NCBI GenBank assembly: GCA_013399855.1
Contig: VXAY01005987.1
Coordinates: forward strand, 838,208 to 902,207
DNA length: 64,000 nucleotides
Direction: 5' to 3'
Source of the DNA: Oxyruncus cristatus
Lineage: Eukaryota > Chordata > Aves > Passeriformes > Cotingidae
Positions 1-10,680 of this stretch are shown one piece after another (position 1 is the first letter of the stretch; every line of letters starts with the position of its first letter). The notes beneath the pieces were generated by a model that had not been told where the DNA came from, made no database searches, and saw nothing but the letters and a program-made list of their open reading frames with translations. Made by a program: the position numbers and the translations under genes.

Positions 1-3000
1 GGAATGACTCCAGTCCACCACATCTTTCTTATGTAGTCCAAACAAAGTCAGGTTCCTACTGAGTTCCTTTGCTGATTGCTAAAGGAGCACAGCTGCCACA
101 TAAATTAGCAAGTTAAGTAAATCAGTTGAAGCCAATCTGAATATTTAATCCCAGCATGGAGTTCCACTATGTGCATTCACAAACATAAGGTAACTGTCTT
201 CAAGACTTGGTGAAATTGTCATTTTAATAACTAAGCAATCTAAATTTGGTATTAAAATAGAAATTATATTCCTATATTACCAAACTTTCTTCACACTAGA
301 AAAGATGCTTTAGATAACAGCTGTTGTTTTGCTGGAAACTGAGCACACTATCACTTCATTCTAGACAACAAAAGTATCTGCTTTCATTTGTTAAAGTAAA
401 ACAGAGCTACCAAACCAAGTTTATCAATTACCTGTCAAATTATAGTACCCTTAGAAGCCTATCCTCCGAATCCTCAATTATTTCTTCCTACCCACGTCTG
501 TGCAAGCTGTTGAAAGAAGCTGAGTTTAATTTATCTAGTACTTTTTCTGGCTCCCATTCTAACTCGGGGATGATGTACCCGCCAGCAGACACAGGAACCT
601 CCCCGCTGCAGTGGTACTGGATCCACCTCCATCTCTGAGCATCAGTATCTCTCACCTTTCAAGAGCAGAAAAGCCAGCCTAGGATTAATGCAGTTTCCAA
701 AAAACTCACATTGGCAGCTACTGTAGAGCCCCATAAGGCTGAATGACCTGAAATAGATTTCTGCAAGTTAAAGAGAACACAAAAGAGTATTTCGGGCTAT
801 TGATCACACCCCTGCAATTCTATAAAATGTGTTTCAGTTTTTGTAGTCAATGCAAATAACTGAGAGCACGTGTTGTCCCTAATTATTCCCCAGTGCTTTA
901 CCCTGCCATTAAAGCCTTTTTTCTAACATTCAGCTGTTAGGCAATGACGTAGCAAAGAATTGCTGCACATCAAAGGAGTAATTTTTTTGCTCGGGATACT
1001 TACATTTAGACATTAGTTTTACATCTGAATCAGGCCTTATCATGGCAAAAAAATTATTAATTGATCAACTATTCTATTTTGTATAGTTGTAAAAATTACA
1101 TTATCACATGCACATATTACTTGAAACAAATTGATCTGATCATGCTGGTTAACTACATACATGTTCACAAATTACCTTACAAAACTGTCCCTTTTAAAGG
1201 CCAACAAATGAATGTCACACCAAGTAACAACTTCATTTCTCCATGTCAGAGATTCCCTATCCAGCAAAAGAATACCACAGAAGGAATCAAAAAGATCTTT
1301 CTGTAAATTTGTATGCAGATACAGAACAGAAATATCAAATTATCACATTCAAGTTCTGCCCTTTTTCCATAATCCATATACTAATAAGGAATAGATTAAG
1401 TATTTCCCAGTTCTCCATTTCAGAAAGACTTTGAATGTTTCAAATCAGGCAACAAAAGTAATGTCTCTGATCAAAGAAGACATGGGATTCCCTTTGCACC
1501 CCTTCACCCTCACTTCTCAGAACCTCTCATACTGGAAGGAAAACCAGTTTGTATTTGGTGAACAGGGGGTGGGAAGCTAAGACACTTATTAACTTTCAAG
1601 TGTTGGCCAACATGAATCTCAGGACACCACTCTGAACCTCCAAGAGACAGGAACATCCTTAGGTACATGTTGTGCTCCCACAGTAACACATCTGTGTTCA
1701 GGCAGCAAACGCACCGGTACTTTTAAGTTCTACCAACATCCCCTTCATACAGCCTAAGAAGACTGTAATTGTAACACTGTAGTCAAAATGCAATTCATTC
1801 AAGCCACCTGCATGTATAAATTCTTCCATAATATACATTGCTTGAACCATGTCTGAAGAGTCCTTTGTGGGCATTGTGAACAAACAGAATGGCTTCTTTC
1901 CCTAAGACCTAAAATAAACATACAATAAACATAAATTTAGTTGGGAGTTATTTTAATGCACAAACAGGATGGTAAGCATACTAGCAAAATAGGTCAGCAG
2001 AAGCGGGAAATTAGAAAAAAAATCAAAGCTTTGAAAGCCTAAATTAAAAATAAATGAAAAACACAAGTATACATTTTAATTTATAGTAGTTTCTCATTTG
2101 TGGTCAAAAAAGCAGTAGACAGTAGAAACTATTTATCTAATCTTAACACTAATTAAGAATATGTCAACCCTTCCCATATTCCCACCTCCTAGAAAACCCC
2201 ATGAAAGCAACAGCTACAAGGCAAATTTATTTATGACGTCAACAACTAGCAAAGAATATATTCATAAGCATGGTCCAAAGCCCACTGAAGTCCCAAGAAT
2301 TGGTCCCATCTCTCCTTAGTTTTCATTCTTGAGATGCTTGGGGGAATATACCTCAATTATTTTTACTGCATTGTCTCAATGTATACACAGTTTCTTTGCA
2401 GAAGTGCAGACCCAGCAGTTGGAAAACTCAGCCTAGTGGCTTTTGAAGGACAAGCTAATTTCTTTTCTGCCCAGGTAGGGCTATTGATAAACTTTTACCG
2501 AGGAAAAAAAAATAAATCTGCAGCTATTCCAATGCAGTTATTGAATATTTAAACTAATTTATGTTATAGAGTTTGACTGACCCAACTCGAATAGTTTGGG
2601 ACTGCAGCGGAGGATTACCAATCAACTTCAATGATAAAGTATAAAGCAAAATAAAATCTATTTTTTTGCTACATGGCAGTTTACTAACCTACTAGGATAA
2701 AAAACAGTGAAAGATGATCTTTTAGTAATGAAAATTAATGAATGAAACAGACTAAAAATACAGAGATCAGACCTCCTGGGTAGAAAGGTGCAGTTTTTAT
2801 AGTCATGTTTCAGTTCAGAACCAAAGCACATTTATCCTCTCAGCTAAAGTCATATTTTTATTTTTTGCTAAGACTCTCCTGATAAATTAAAGAAAAAATA
2901 CCCATACTTTTACAGAAACTGTGAGGATGAAAAAAGTAATGACACATAAAATACATTTTGGTTGGCTCACAAGACAGTATGTACTTCTGATCTTTACTTC

Positions 3001-3891
3001 CATAATGTGTTAATAGCAACTGAACAATAAAATAGGATATATTCACATTTTATTACTACATACTCCCAATTGTCTTTGGTGGGGTTTTTTATCATTTTTT
3101 TTAACCAAAATCTGAGCATCTGAATGTCTCAAAGGACTGAAAAATCTCTTAATTAAGCCCTTTACTAGATACAAAAAAATTCTCCAAATGAATAATCTGC
3201 TAAATACACATCTTTCTCCAGCCAATAAATTGTTTGAATTCCACTATGCTCAAATGATCTTCACCAAACAGCACCACAAAACACTAACAACGTGGCACTT
3301 TCACTATTGACAGTGTCACTAATAAAAGTATAACTTTATAATGAAACATTCAGTGAGATGATGAAAAGACAGTCGATTTCTATATGCCGTAAAGCAAACT
3401 GAACAGTTATGCGGCTCACAAGGGCTTTGAAGAATCATCCATCCAGGAATTCAAAGTTATCTGAACCTCTACAATGCAGAGTTTTCCAATTATGGAGTAG
3501 AAATGTACTTTTATTTTTAAAGAAGTGTTCAGAAATATCTGAATATGCACATAGGTGAGGCTGCATGCACCAACTGCAATTAATTGTACAAGCTGCTGTA
3601 AGACTGGTTTTGATCAATTATATCTTTGACAACCTGAACCATTTCAATTAAAATAGTCTGCCCGGGTCACCTACTTTAGGATGCATTCATTTTACATGAA
3701 TGTAAAATGTACAGAGTTCCAGTCATTTCTCAGATTTAGTAATTCCACTACTTAATCCATTCTGAAAGCAAACAAATGAGCTGGCAGTGCTTCGGCTGAG
3801 GACCTCTAGCATTATTAATCAAATTTTTAATTTTTAATTAAAGCATGAGAGGAGTGTGCTCCATGTATCTGAAGAAGACTTGCTTTGATTA
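1..3891. other. Unique AT-rich noncoding stretch
   Basis: No gene, RNA or recognisable repeat is visible. All open frames are about 100 codons or shorter, lack a recognisable domain, and match what chance gives in AT-rich DNA. One short minus-strand frame at about 1698-1892 follows a passable splice acceptor but matches no family I know. The sequence is consistent with intron or intergenic DNA. Confidence 0.7.
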
Positions 3892-3896
3892 CCCCA
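3892..3896. repeat. Left target-site duplication of the ERV remnant (CCCCA)
   Basis: The five bases CCCCA lie immediately before the TGTC terminus at 3897. The same five bases follow the GACA terminus that ends at 5333. A 5-bp duplication is the size usual for ERVL-type (class III) integration. The match could be chance, since the flank is C-rich. Confidence 0.45.
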
Positions 3897-3984
3897 TGTC
3901 ATAGGTTTACTCTGGGCTAATTTTTTTTAAACCTTTTACACAATTGCTATGAGATGAGAGAAGTTTTATACAGACAAAAGAGAC
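3897..3984 (+). repeat. Left arm of 88-bp inverted repeat
   Basis: This 88-base segment is the U5-side terminus of the minus-strand LTR. It pairs with the reverse complement of 5222-5309, also 88 bases, with three mismatches by manual alignment (85/88). The arms are separated by about 1.2 kb. Confidence 0.9.
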
Positions 3985-4248
3985 TTGACATGGGGGAATA
4001 ATATTAAATTTATTACCAGCAGGATAAAAACTAAAGAATAATATATACAACGATTCTAACTAGGTTTTCTCATGAAGAAAATTTTATGTATTTACAAAAT
4101 TATCCCTCCCCTCTGTATCAGTCCAGGAGGAGAAAAGTCTTTTCTTTACTTTCAGGGTTTACAGTTCCTCTAAATCAAATTTGCAGCACCTGAAAGTTTT
4201 CTTCTATTATCTCCAGGGCGACAGCTCCGATCGGCCGTAGCTGGAAAT

Positions 4249-4266
4249 CTCTCTCTCTCTCTCTCT
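4249..4266. repeat. (CT)9 microsatellite
   Basis: Nine CT units occur inside the LTR, shortly before the assembly gap. It is a simple repeat and may contribute to the assembly break. Confidence 0.9.
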
Positions 4267-4335
4267 GCTGCACGTCGACCTCAGGACTGTCCCTGCTCCT
4301 CCCTGCCGGGCCAGGACCGGAGGCTGGGGGGTACT

Positions 4336-4832
4336 NNNNNNNNNNNNNNNNNNNNNNNNNNNNNNNNNNNNNNNNNNNNNNNNNNNNNNNNNNNNNNNNN
4401 NNNNNNNNNNNNNNNNNNNNNNNNNNNNNNNNNNNNNNNNNNNNNNNNNNNNNNNNNNNNNNNNNNNNNNNNNNNNNNNNNNNNNNNNNNNNNNNNNNNN
4501 NNNNNNNNNNNNNNNNNNNNNNNNNNNNNNNNNNNNNNNNNNNNNNNNNNNNNNNNNNNNNNNNNNNNNNNNNNNNNNNNNNNNNNNNNNNNNNNNNNNN
4601 NNNNNNNNNNNNNNNNNNNNNNNNNNNNNNNNNNNNNNNNNNNNNNNNNNNNNNNNNNNNNNNNNNNNNNNNNNNNNNNNNNNNNNNNNNNNNNNNNNNN
4701 NNNNNNNNNNNNNNNNNNNNNNNNNNNNNNNNNNNNNNNNNNNNNNNNNNNNNNNNNNNNNNNNNNNNNNNNNNNNNNNNNNNNNNNNNNNNNNNNNNNN
4801 NNNNNNNNNNNNNNNNNNNNNNNNNNNNNNNN
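4336..4832. other. Assembly gap (497 N)
   Basis: A run of N lies within the LTR, just after a GC-rich segment. Nothing can be said about its content. The open frame that appears to cross it is an artefact of reading through N. Confidence 1.
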
Positions 4833-4931
4833 GCTACACTGACCTTGGAGGCTACATTGCTGTCTCTGGTTCTCCTCCGCTCTCCTCTGGGCTGGAATTT
4901 CTTCTGTGCAATTCATCTTCTCTTCCGTTTT

Positions 4932-4940
4932 CTTAAATAT
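4932..4940 (-). promoter_or_regulatory. TATA-like box of the LTR
   Basis: The minus strand reads TATTTAAGA about 105 bases inside the 5' end of the LTR. The related LTR at 43263-44333 has TATTTGAGAA in the same context, which supports it as the family's core promoter element. Activity today is unlikely. Confidence 0.4.
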
Positions 4941-5045
4941 GTCATTCGCAGAGGCGTTACTAAAACTTGTGATTGGCTTTGCTCCGGAAATCTACTTGGA
5001 ATGAACTATTTTTCAACCCTGGTGGGGGCTGGTAAACCCATGACA

Positions 5046-5056
5046 ATCCCCCCCTT
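5046..5056 (-). other. Polypurine tract next to the 3' LTR
   Basis: On the minus strand AAGGGGGGGAT directly precedes the LTR's TGTCATGG. A G-rich purine run two bases from the LTR is the plus-strand priming site of retroviruses. It identifies 5045-3897 as a 3' LTR rather than a solo LTR. Confidence 0.65.
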
Positions 5057-5221
5057 GACTCTGCGAATTACATACTTCAAGAATTTTAAACTCTACAATT
5101 TCAATAAACAAAATACAATGAAAATTTCTCTATTAAAAATTAAAACAGCATTATTATAATACTTAACTCTACTTTTTATGCTTTCACCACAACCACAGTA
5201 AACATTTTTTATAATGAGTCA

Positions 5222-5309
5222 GTCTCTTTTGTCTGTATAAAACTTCTCTCATCTCATAGCAATTGTGTAAAAGGTTTAAAAAAAATTAGTCCAGAGCAAA
5301 CCCATGACA
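5222..5309 (-). repeat. Right arm of 88-bp inverted repeat
   Basis: This arm is the reverse complement of 3897-3984 with three mismatches, so an LTR 3' terminus here points the opposite way to the LTR beside it. It is followed by 24 bases (5310-5333) ending in a second copy of the terminal motif, AAACCCACGACA. Confidence 0.9.
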
Positions 5310-5333
5310 TTAATAATAAATAAACCCACGACA

Positions 5334-5338
5334 CCCCA
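5334..5338. repeat. Right target-site duplication of the ERV remnant (CCCCA)
   Basis: CCCCA follows the GACA terminus and matches the five bases before 3897. It supports one integration event spanning 3897-5333, although five C-rich bases alone are weak evidence. Confidence 0.45.
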
Positions 5339-5385
5339 GCATCTCTGCCAACCATAGGGACTCCTCTGTCTGCAAAGCCCACCCA

Positions 5386-5446
5386 CACCTATTCCTTTCC
5401 TCAGAGTCCCAGAGCACCTATTCCTTTCCCCAGAGTCCCAGAGCAC
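5386..5446. repeat. 29-bp tandem duplication
   Basis: Two adjacent 29-base units, starting at 5386 and 5415, differ at one position (TTTCCT versus TTTCCC). They are followed by the first four bases of a third unit. This is a small local duplication 50 bases from the ERV end. Confidence 0.9.
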
Positions 5447-7419
5447 CATCCCCACCAGCTGGAGGGAAGAAGAAGGGTAGAAACACCCTGAGAAAGAGGA
5501 GAGATGAGAAAAGGCTGAGGAGTTGCCAGGATTCGGGATAACCTGAAACACACTGTGAGATGTCACTCTCCTCTGGACACTCCTCAGACAGAACAAGACA
5601 CAGACTTTCGGCATGAAACTTGTGTGCATGGGCACACATCTGCATCCCATGAATGGAGTGGAGATCCCATGCTCAAACATCGGCCCCAAGCTGTGAACTG
5701 TGGTTTGAGAGGCATAGGTTTCCAAATAGGCAGACAGCAGCTCTGCTGACTGAACCACACCTTTCTCATCTCTGAAAATCTGCATTGAGTAAAAGAGATC
5801 AGTTCATCCATGCTCAAAGACCTCCTTAGAGCTGGCAACTGAATTCCACAAGCACCTCAGGCATGTGTCCTGGCTCCAACCTGGCTTCAATAGTACTTCT
5901 CTGCAACAGTCCTGCAGTAGCTCTCAGTGACTCCACAAGAGCCCACCATAGTCCTGCTGACCTTAGTACAGTCTGTGACAGAGGTAGGAAGAGAGCCCTT
6001 GCTGCCCAAACCATGCTCAGACAGTAACAAAAAAATTGAATGCTTCCCCAAAAGATTCAAGTTCAAGATTTACACATACAAAGCCTTACCTTCCATAAAC
6101 TATAGCAAGTCTTTGGGCTTTAATCGAGTTCTAACAACCTGCATCAATTGAGAATATACTCCATAAAGAATGTCCATAAAGATATATTTTTAAATAAGGT
6201 TCTTCAATGGTTTGGGGTGGGGTTTTTTTTTGTTTTGTTTTTAAGAAGTGTTAAAAGTAAATAGTAGACTAGATAGAAAAGTTAAGTTTTTATGCACATC
6301 CTTCTGATTTCACATGGTCCTGTCTCCCTTCTCTAATTAGATAAGATACTTCAAGTAATAACATCTGAAAAGCTGCTGGATGTTTTAAAAGAAGAGCCAG
6401 GTTTTCATAAAAGTCTCAGGAGATGAAATGTTAACACTGTAAGCAAAAAAGACAACACACTCAGGTAAGTGTCCATCATGTCAAAAAGGAATCGTACTTA
6501 ACTATTTAATGTAATTTGCAATGTGAAGAAGAATATCCTAGTCATAATTTCATGATGTTATGTTATGACATCCTGTTATGTTTCCACTTACCTTTCCAAG
6601 CATTGTCCAATATTCCTGAAGCATCTGACAACACATGTACACATCCCCTTAGATAAGGCCTCCTGCTGGTTTTTTTTTTTTGCAATGACATGAAAGCTGT
6701 AAACCTCCAAGGTAACGTACTCTTCTGATTTCTACTGACTCATCTAAATCTTTAGACAAAGTGAATTATTTCTTTCTTCCTCAAAGCTCTGGCAAAGCAA
6801 CAAAGCAACTATCCAGAACATGGAACTTAACAAAAAAACCCAAAAAAATCCAAACAAACAACCCCCAAAAAACTTAAGTAATAGCACCTTAGTTTTTGTC
6901 TTAGTTTTTGTTAGCATTGAGAAGCAAAAAGCTTCATATACCAAGACTTTGCCAAGTGAGCACATAAAGTTGTGCATCTACTAATTGGGCCTTCACCTCT
7001 AACTCTGAGCAAAAACCCAAACAAAACCACAGAGCCATAGAGTAGATCAGGAGAAGAGGGCTGCACTCTGCTAGAAGAGAAACAGAAGAGAGGGAATGAA
7101 CAAACACATGAAAGCAGAGAGAACTTCAAAATCTACTGGTGAAAGCAAACATAAATCCACCTCCCAGCAGGAGCTCACACATTTTCTGGCTTACTATGCT
7201 ACACATGATGTTTGAAGCTAGCTGTCCTGTAATAGGTGAATCCCAGGCAAGAGAAGATGGGTCAGTGATGCCAGTGAAGCCCACATCATAGTGTACCTGC
7301 TGGGTGCAGAGGTGGCACATCTCTACATGTCTAGGTGATCTGCCCAGAATTGCCAGGGTAGGGACACTTCTTGTACACACGTTGCATAACAAAAGGAAGG
7401 ATCAAACACAAGGATCTGG

Positions 7420-7510
7420 AAGGAGGAAAAAAACCCCAAGCAAACAAACGAACTTCCAAACCGAAAAAAAAAAAACTCCAAACCCAACAGAAGTGCCAAA
7501 AAATACCCCC
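7420..7510. repeat. A/C-rich low-complexity tract
   Basis: Runs of A alternate with AACC and AAAC units, with some interruptions. Similar tracts occur at about 6827-6875, 8560-8615, 29270-29400 and 34258-34355. They probably arose from decayed poly(A) or simple-repeat expansion and have no coding meaning. Confidence 0.7.
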
Positions 7511-7890
7511 AAAGTAATCACCTTGTTTGTCTGTTCAATAAGAAAACAGAAGACAGCTACTAGTCATGCAAGTCACATGCAAGAAATACACCACATAATT
7601 TTGGCAAGTTAAATGTAAAAAAATAATATTTATTAGTAAATAATTTGTAGAACCATTTGCTAATGGCATAGCAGTGGTAGTTGCTTTCCCTCAAATACAA
7701 GTGAATGAGAAACCTAAAAAAGAGCTAGTAAAGCTTGCAAAAGGGCTACAAGATTTGTTTGCACCAGGAGATGTTTGAATGACCCCACACCAAGTCTGTC
7801 TTTCTTGTAGAATGAAAAACTGTCTTAAACTAATGTGTCAGTAGAATACCTGTAGGACAGATTGATACAAAATGGTAAGAAATTGTTAAG

Positions 7891-9115
7891 GCCAGATGGT
7901 GTTCACCTAAGAGATTTGAAGGACTTCTTATGTAAAATTGCCAAAGTATTATCATAACCATCATGCAATATTCCATTTGTACAATCTATCATTTGAATCA
8001 GCTTCAGTTGTGGAAATTACAGTAAAGAATAGCATCACTAGATAAGTGAATATCCATGATATACAGGAGACGGGCCAACACAGATTTAGCAAGAGAACTG
8101 ATAACAGACAAAAATATTAAAAACTCTTTGAAGGAATAAGCTAGCACGCAAATAAAAGATGATCTCATGGGTTTACAAAAAGCCTTTGATCAGGAAGCAG
8201 GACAGCAGTCACAAAACCAGCAAGGTTCCAGATGAAAAGCTCTGAAAAATATGATTATCTTGAAATAGGAGGAAAGATCAACTTTCAAACTAATATGTGC
8301 TTAATAACAGAAGGACAGTGAATGAAAAGCATTGCAGTAACTCCAAGCAATTCCCAAAAAACTAAACTATGAGGAGCTACAGAAAACTCTCACAGTACTG
8401 AGCAACTGGGCAATAAAATGGTAAGTGAAATTCAAGTGCCAAAGTAAAGCACCTAACCAAGACCTGCTTTGGATATCAACAGGCAACAATGTACTCTAAT
8501 TTTGTTATTACCATTTAGGGATCATAGTGTAGATCCATCTTCAAATGTTCCAGTTAAGGGGAAAAAAATAAACAAACAACCGAAAAACACCCAAATAACT
8601 AAAAAAACCCTCACACAATGAAAGTTGTCATGGATATTACTCAGTTTGATGGCTGTCCAAAGGACAACACAGATTACTAGGAAGAATTAAAACAAAAGAG
8701 AAAACTTCAGCAAGCAATTATATATACAAGCCACATGCTCCCAGCTTGAATATTGAATGGAGTTCTGGTGTCCTTAACTAACACCACAAAAGCCTGAGAC
8801 TAGAAACAAAGAGGAAGGCAACAAATTAGTGGAAAAGACTTTTGTATTAGAGGATTATAAAGTGGAACTGTTCAGTTTGAGCGTGAGAGAGAAGAGAAAA
8901 AAGTAACATAAAATGCTGTAAAATCATGATCTAGAAAAGTAAGTTGAAATTAATATTCTCTAATTCTAATGAGATATGAAGTGTCAAATAAAAGTAAATT
9001 AGCAAACAGAAGTTGGAAAAAAAAGGAAAAATTATTTTTTTTCCAGACCGAAGAAGTGCAGTGACACATGTTGTAGCATATGTTAGAAGTCTAAAATAGC
9101 CAAAAACTTTTTAGG
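7891..9115 (+). mobile_element. Ancient CR1-type LINE, decayed RT region
   Basis: Blocks of this stretch align in order with the reverse transcriptase part of old CR1 elements of the kind common in turtles and crocodilians: GCCAGATGGTGTTCACC at 7891, the block coding LQKAFD at about 8170-8190, the GAGGAGCTACAG...CAACTGGGCAATAAAATGG block at 8371-8421, GGGATCATAGTGTAGAT at about 8518, CTTGAATATTGAATGGAG at 8745-8762, and the CTGTTCAGTTTGAG block at about 8868-8881. The frame is broken by many stops and indels, and it has no open frame of useful length. Divergence is far greater than in the other CR1 copies here, so this is an old insertion. The 5' and 3' limits are uncertain by about 50-100 bases. 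The alignment was made from memory of the family, not by a search. Confidence 0.7.
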
Positions 9116-10680
9116 CGAGATCGTTGAGTAAAGTTCAGCACCCAGTAGTGTTCCAGCATGACTTCAGTTCAGGAAGCCTGTAAACCGAGGAAAAGCTAGA
9201 AGGATACACAATGAAAGCATACTTTGGACTGCTGTGGTCCTGCATACCTTCCTTACATAGGCTTGACTGAACACCATTACCTACCAAGTAAATATTGTAA
9301 GAATACATCCTAGGTATTGCAGTGCTCAATTCCTTTTGTAATGTTGGTAGGCACAGGTGACTTATTAAAAGATGAACCTATTTCAAGTTGAGAGAAGTTA
9401 GCTAGCACTTTGAAACTCAAAAAAAAAAAGGCAAGATATGAAGTAATCCTGCTCTCTTCAGTGCTCAGCCTTATATATCACTGCATGTCCACAAAGATGG
9501 GAACCCTCCAAAACAAACTCAGTTAATGAGGATATTCACAGATCTAGAAAACAGGATATGTAAAAAGAGAAAAGTGAACAGACATGGTCCATAAACACAC
9601 ACAAGCTCTGACACGCTCTTCTGGGAGTAAGGATAAAACTGGAATAAATGTCCTGTAAGAACAGCAGAAATACTGTCATTCCTGGTCTGTTCCAGAAATC
9701 CCTTCAACCATTGGTGACTAAAGCTGATCATGTGTGGCAACATGGTGGACATATGGCCATGTCTCTTATCATTCCTATTGCTCTGGATTTAATTGAGTGA
9801 TAGCTAAGATACTACACTTTGAAGAAGTCTAGTTCTCAACTTTTGGTGTCCAATACCAAAAGAGCTGAAGGAAGATAGATAATACAGCCTCAGACATAAG
9901 TATACACTCAAATGATTGAGGGAGATGGACAGGATTCACATCTTCAATATATATCAATGTTTCCCTTCAGTCTACATTTACCATGGTTGTCAAGTTGTCT
10001 TAATATTATTCTCTAGAAGCAGTAAACATAGAAGGGAATGCAAAGTACTGTAATCTTCCCTTAACTATCTTTTAATATCAGGCAATACATCAAATTAAAA
10101 CTTCAGAATCAATCCATAAACAGGAATTACATTCTTCGTATTTGAGATTTAGATTATTGATAGGTAAACCAAAATGCTTTAAGGGAAAAATAAGTAACTT
10201 TTTCAATTACATATGCTGCAAATAAAATTAGAGAAATATTTTGTACAATTTTTCTAGAATTTGAGTCAAATTCTAGCCTCAGACCACAGACAAATGAATC
10301 CATGACAGTGCTGTGAATAATTAAACAAACAATTAGCTTTAATAATAAATGATACTTTGATATAGATCTCTAGATTGGACTTGTACACTGAAGGTCTGTG
10401 ATAATTAATGATAACTGAACTTTGACCATTTTAAAATAATGGAATTTAAATGCTATTTCCTATTACACATACTCAAGTCTATCTTTTGAAAAGGTTTAAA
10501 AGGCTTGTCAATCTTTCAAGTCATGAAATACTGATTATTTCAGAAGGAGGATGCTTAGTCTATTTCTGAGCCCTTCTCCCTTAGAAAGCTCTGAAGGGCA
10601 TTGAAAGAACATCATTCAGCTACATACATTTGAATGATGAAGTGAGGAAGTAAGAAGAAATTACTGCACCTTGAGCCACA
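9116..10680. other. Unique AT-rich stretch
   Basis: No open frame above about 80 codons, no repeat family and no RNA gene is recognisable. About 10300-10430 is particularly rich in AATTA and TTAAT motifs but shows no definable element. Confidence 0.7.

Larger units (their letters stand above)
3897..5045 (-). mobile_element. ERVL-like LTR, 3' LTR of the remnant
   Basis: On the minus strand the LTR starts TGTCATGGGTTTACC and ends GTAAACCTATGACA, so its termini are imperfect inverted repeats with the canonical TG...CA ends. A TATA-like TATTTAAG lies at about 4932-4940 and an AATAAA poly(A) signal at 4009-4014, both on the minus strand and in the order expected for U3-R-U5. The stretch around the TATA-like box (a CCAAT-like GCCAATCA and ATGACATATTT) is shared with the LTR at 43263-44333, so the two families are related. 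The middle, 4336-4832, is unresolved. No LTR coding capacity is expected. Confidence 0.8.
3897..5333 (-). mobile_element. Rearranged ERV remnant with inverted LTR ends
   Basis: Read on the minus strand this is an avian ERV remnant: a short internal piece (5221 down to 5046), a polypurine tract, then a 3' LTR (5045 down to 3897). Instead of a 5' LTR, the far end carries an inverted copy of the last 88 bases of the LTR (5222-5309), followed by 24 more bases that repeat the terminal motif and end at 5333. Both outer ends begin TGTC when read inward, and CCCCA lies on both sides. No gag, pol or env coding remains. A 497-base gap falls inside the LTR. It could be one aberrant integration, or two overlapping insertions in opposite orientation with deletion. 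Confidence 0.75.
5339..7890. other. Unique stretch, no supported gene
   Basis: The part from 5339 to about 6030 is richer in G and C and carries several overlapping open frames. The longest is 169 codons on the minus strand, 5785-5276, and it runs across the ERV boundary, so its end cannot be ancestral coding sequence. No domain is recognisable. The rest is AT-rich with A/C-rich low-complexity tracts at about 6827-6875 and 7420-7510. I see no RNA gene or further repeat. Confidence 0.65.

Noticed and set aside
4281..4916. 211-codon minus-strand frame
   Set aside because: Most of it reads through the 497-base run of N inside the LTR.
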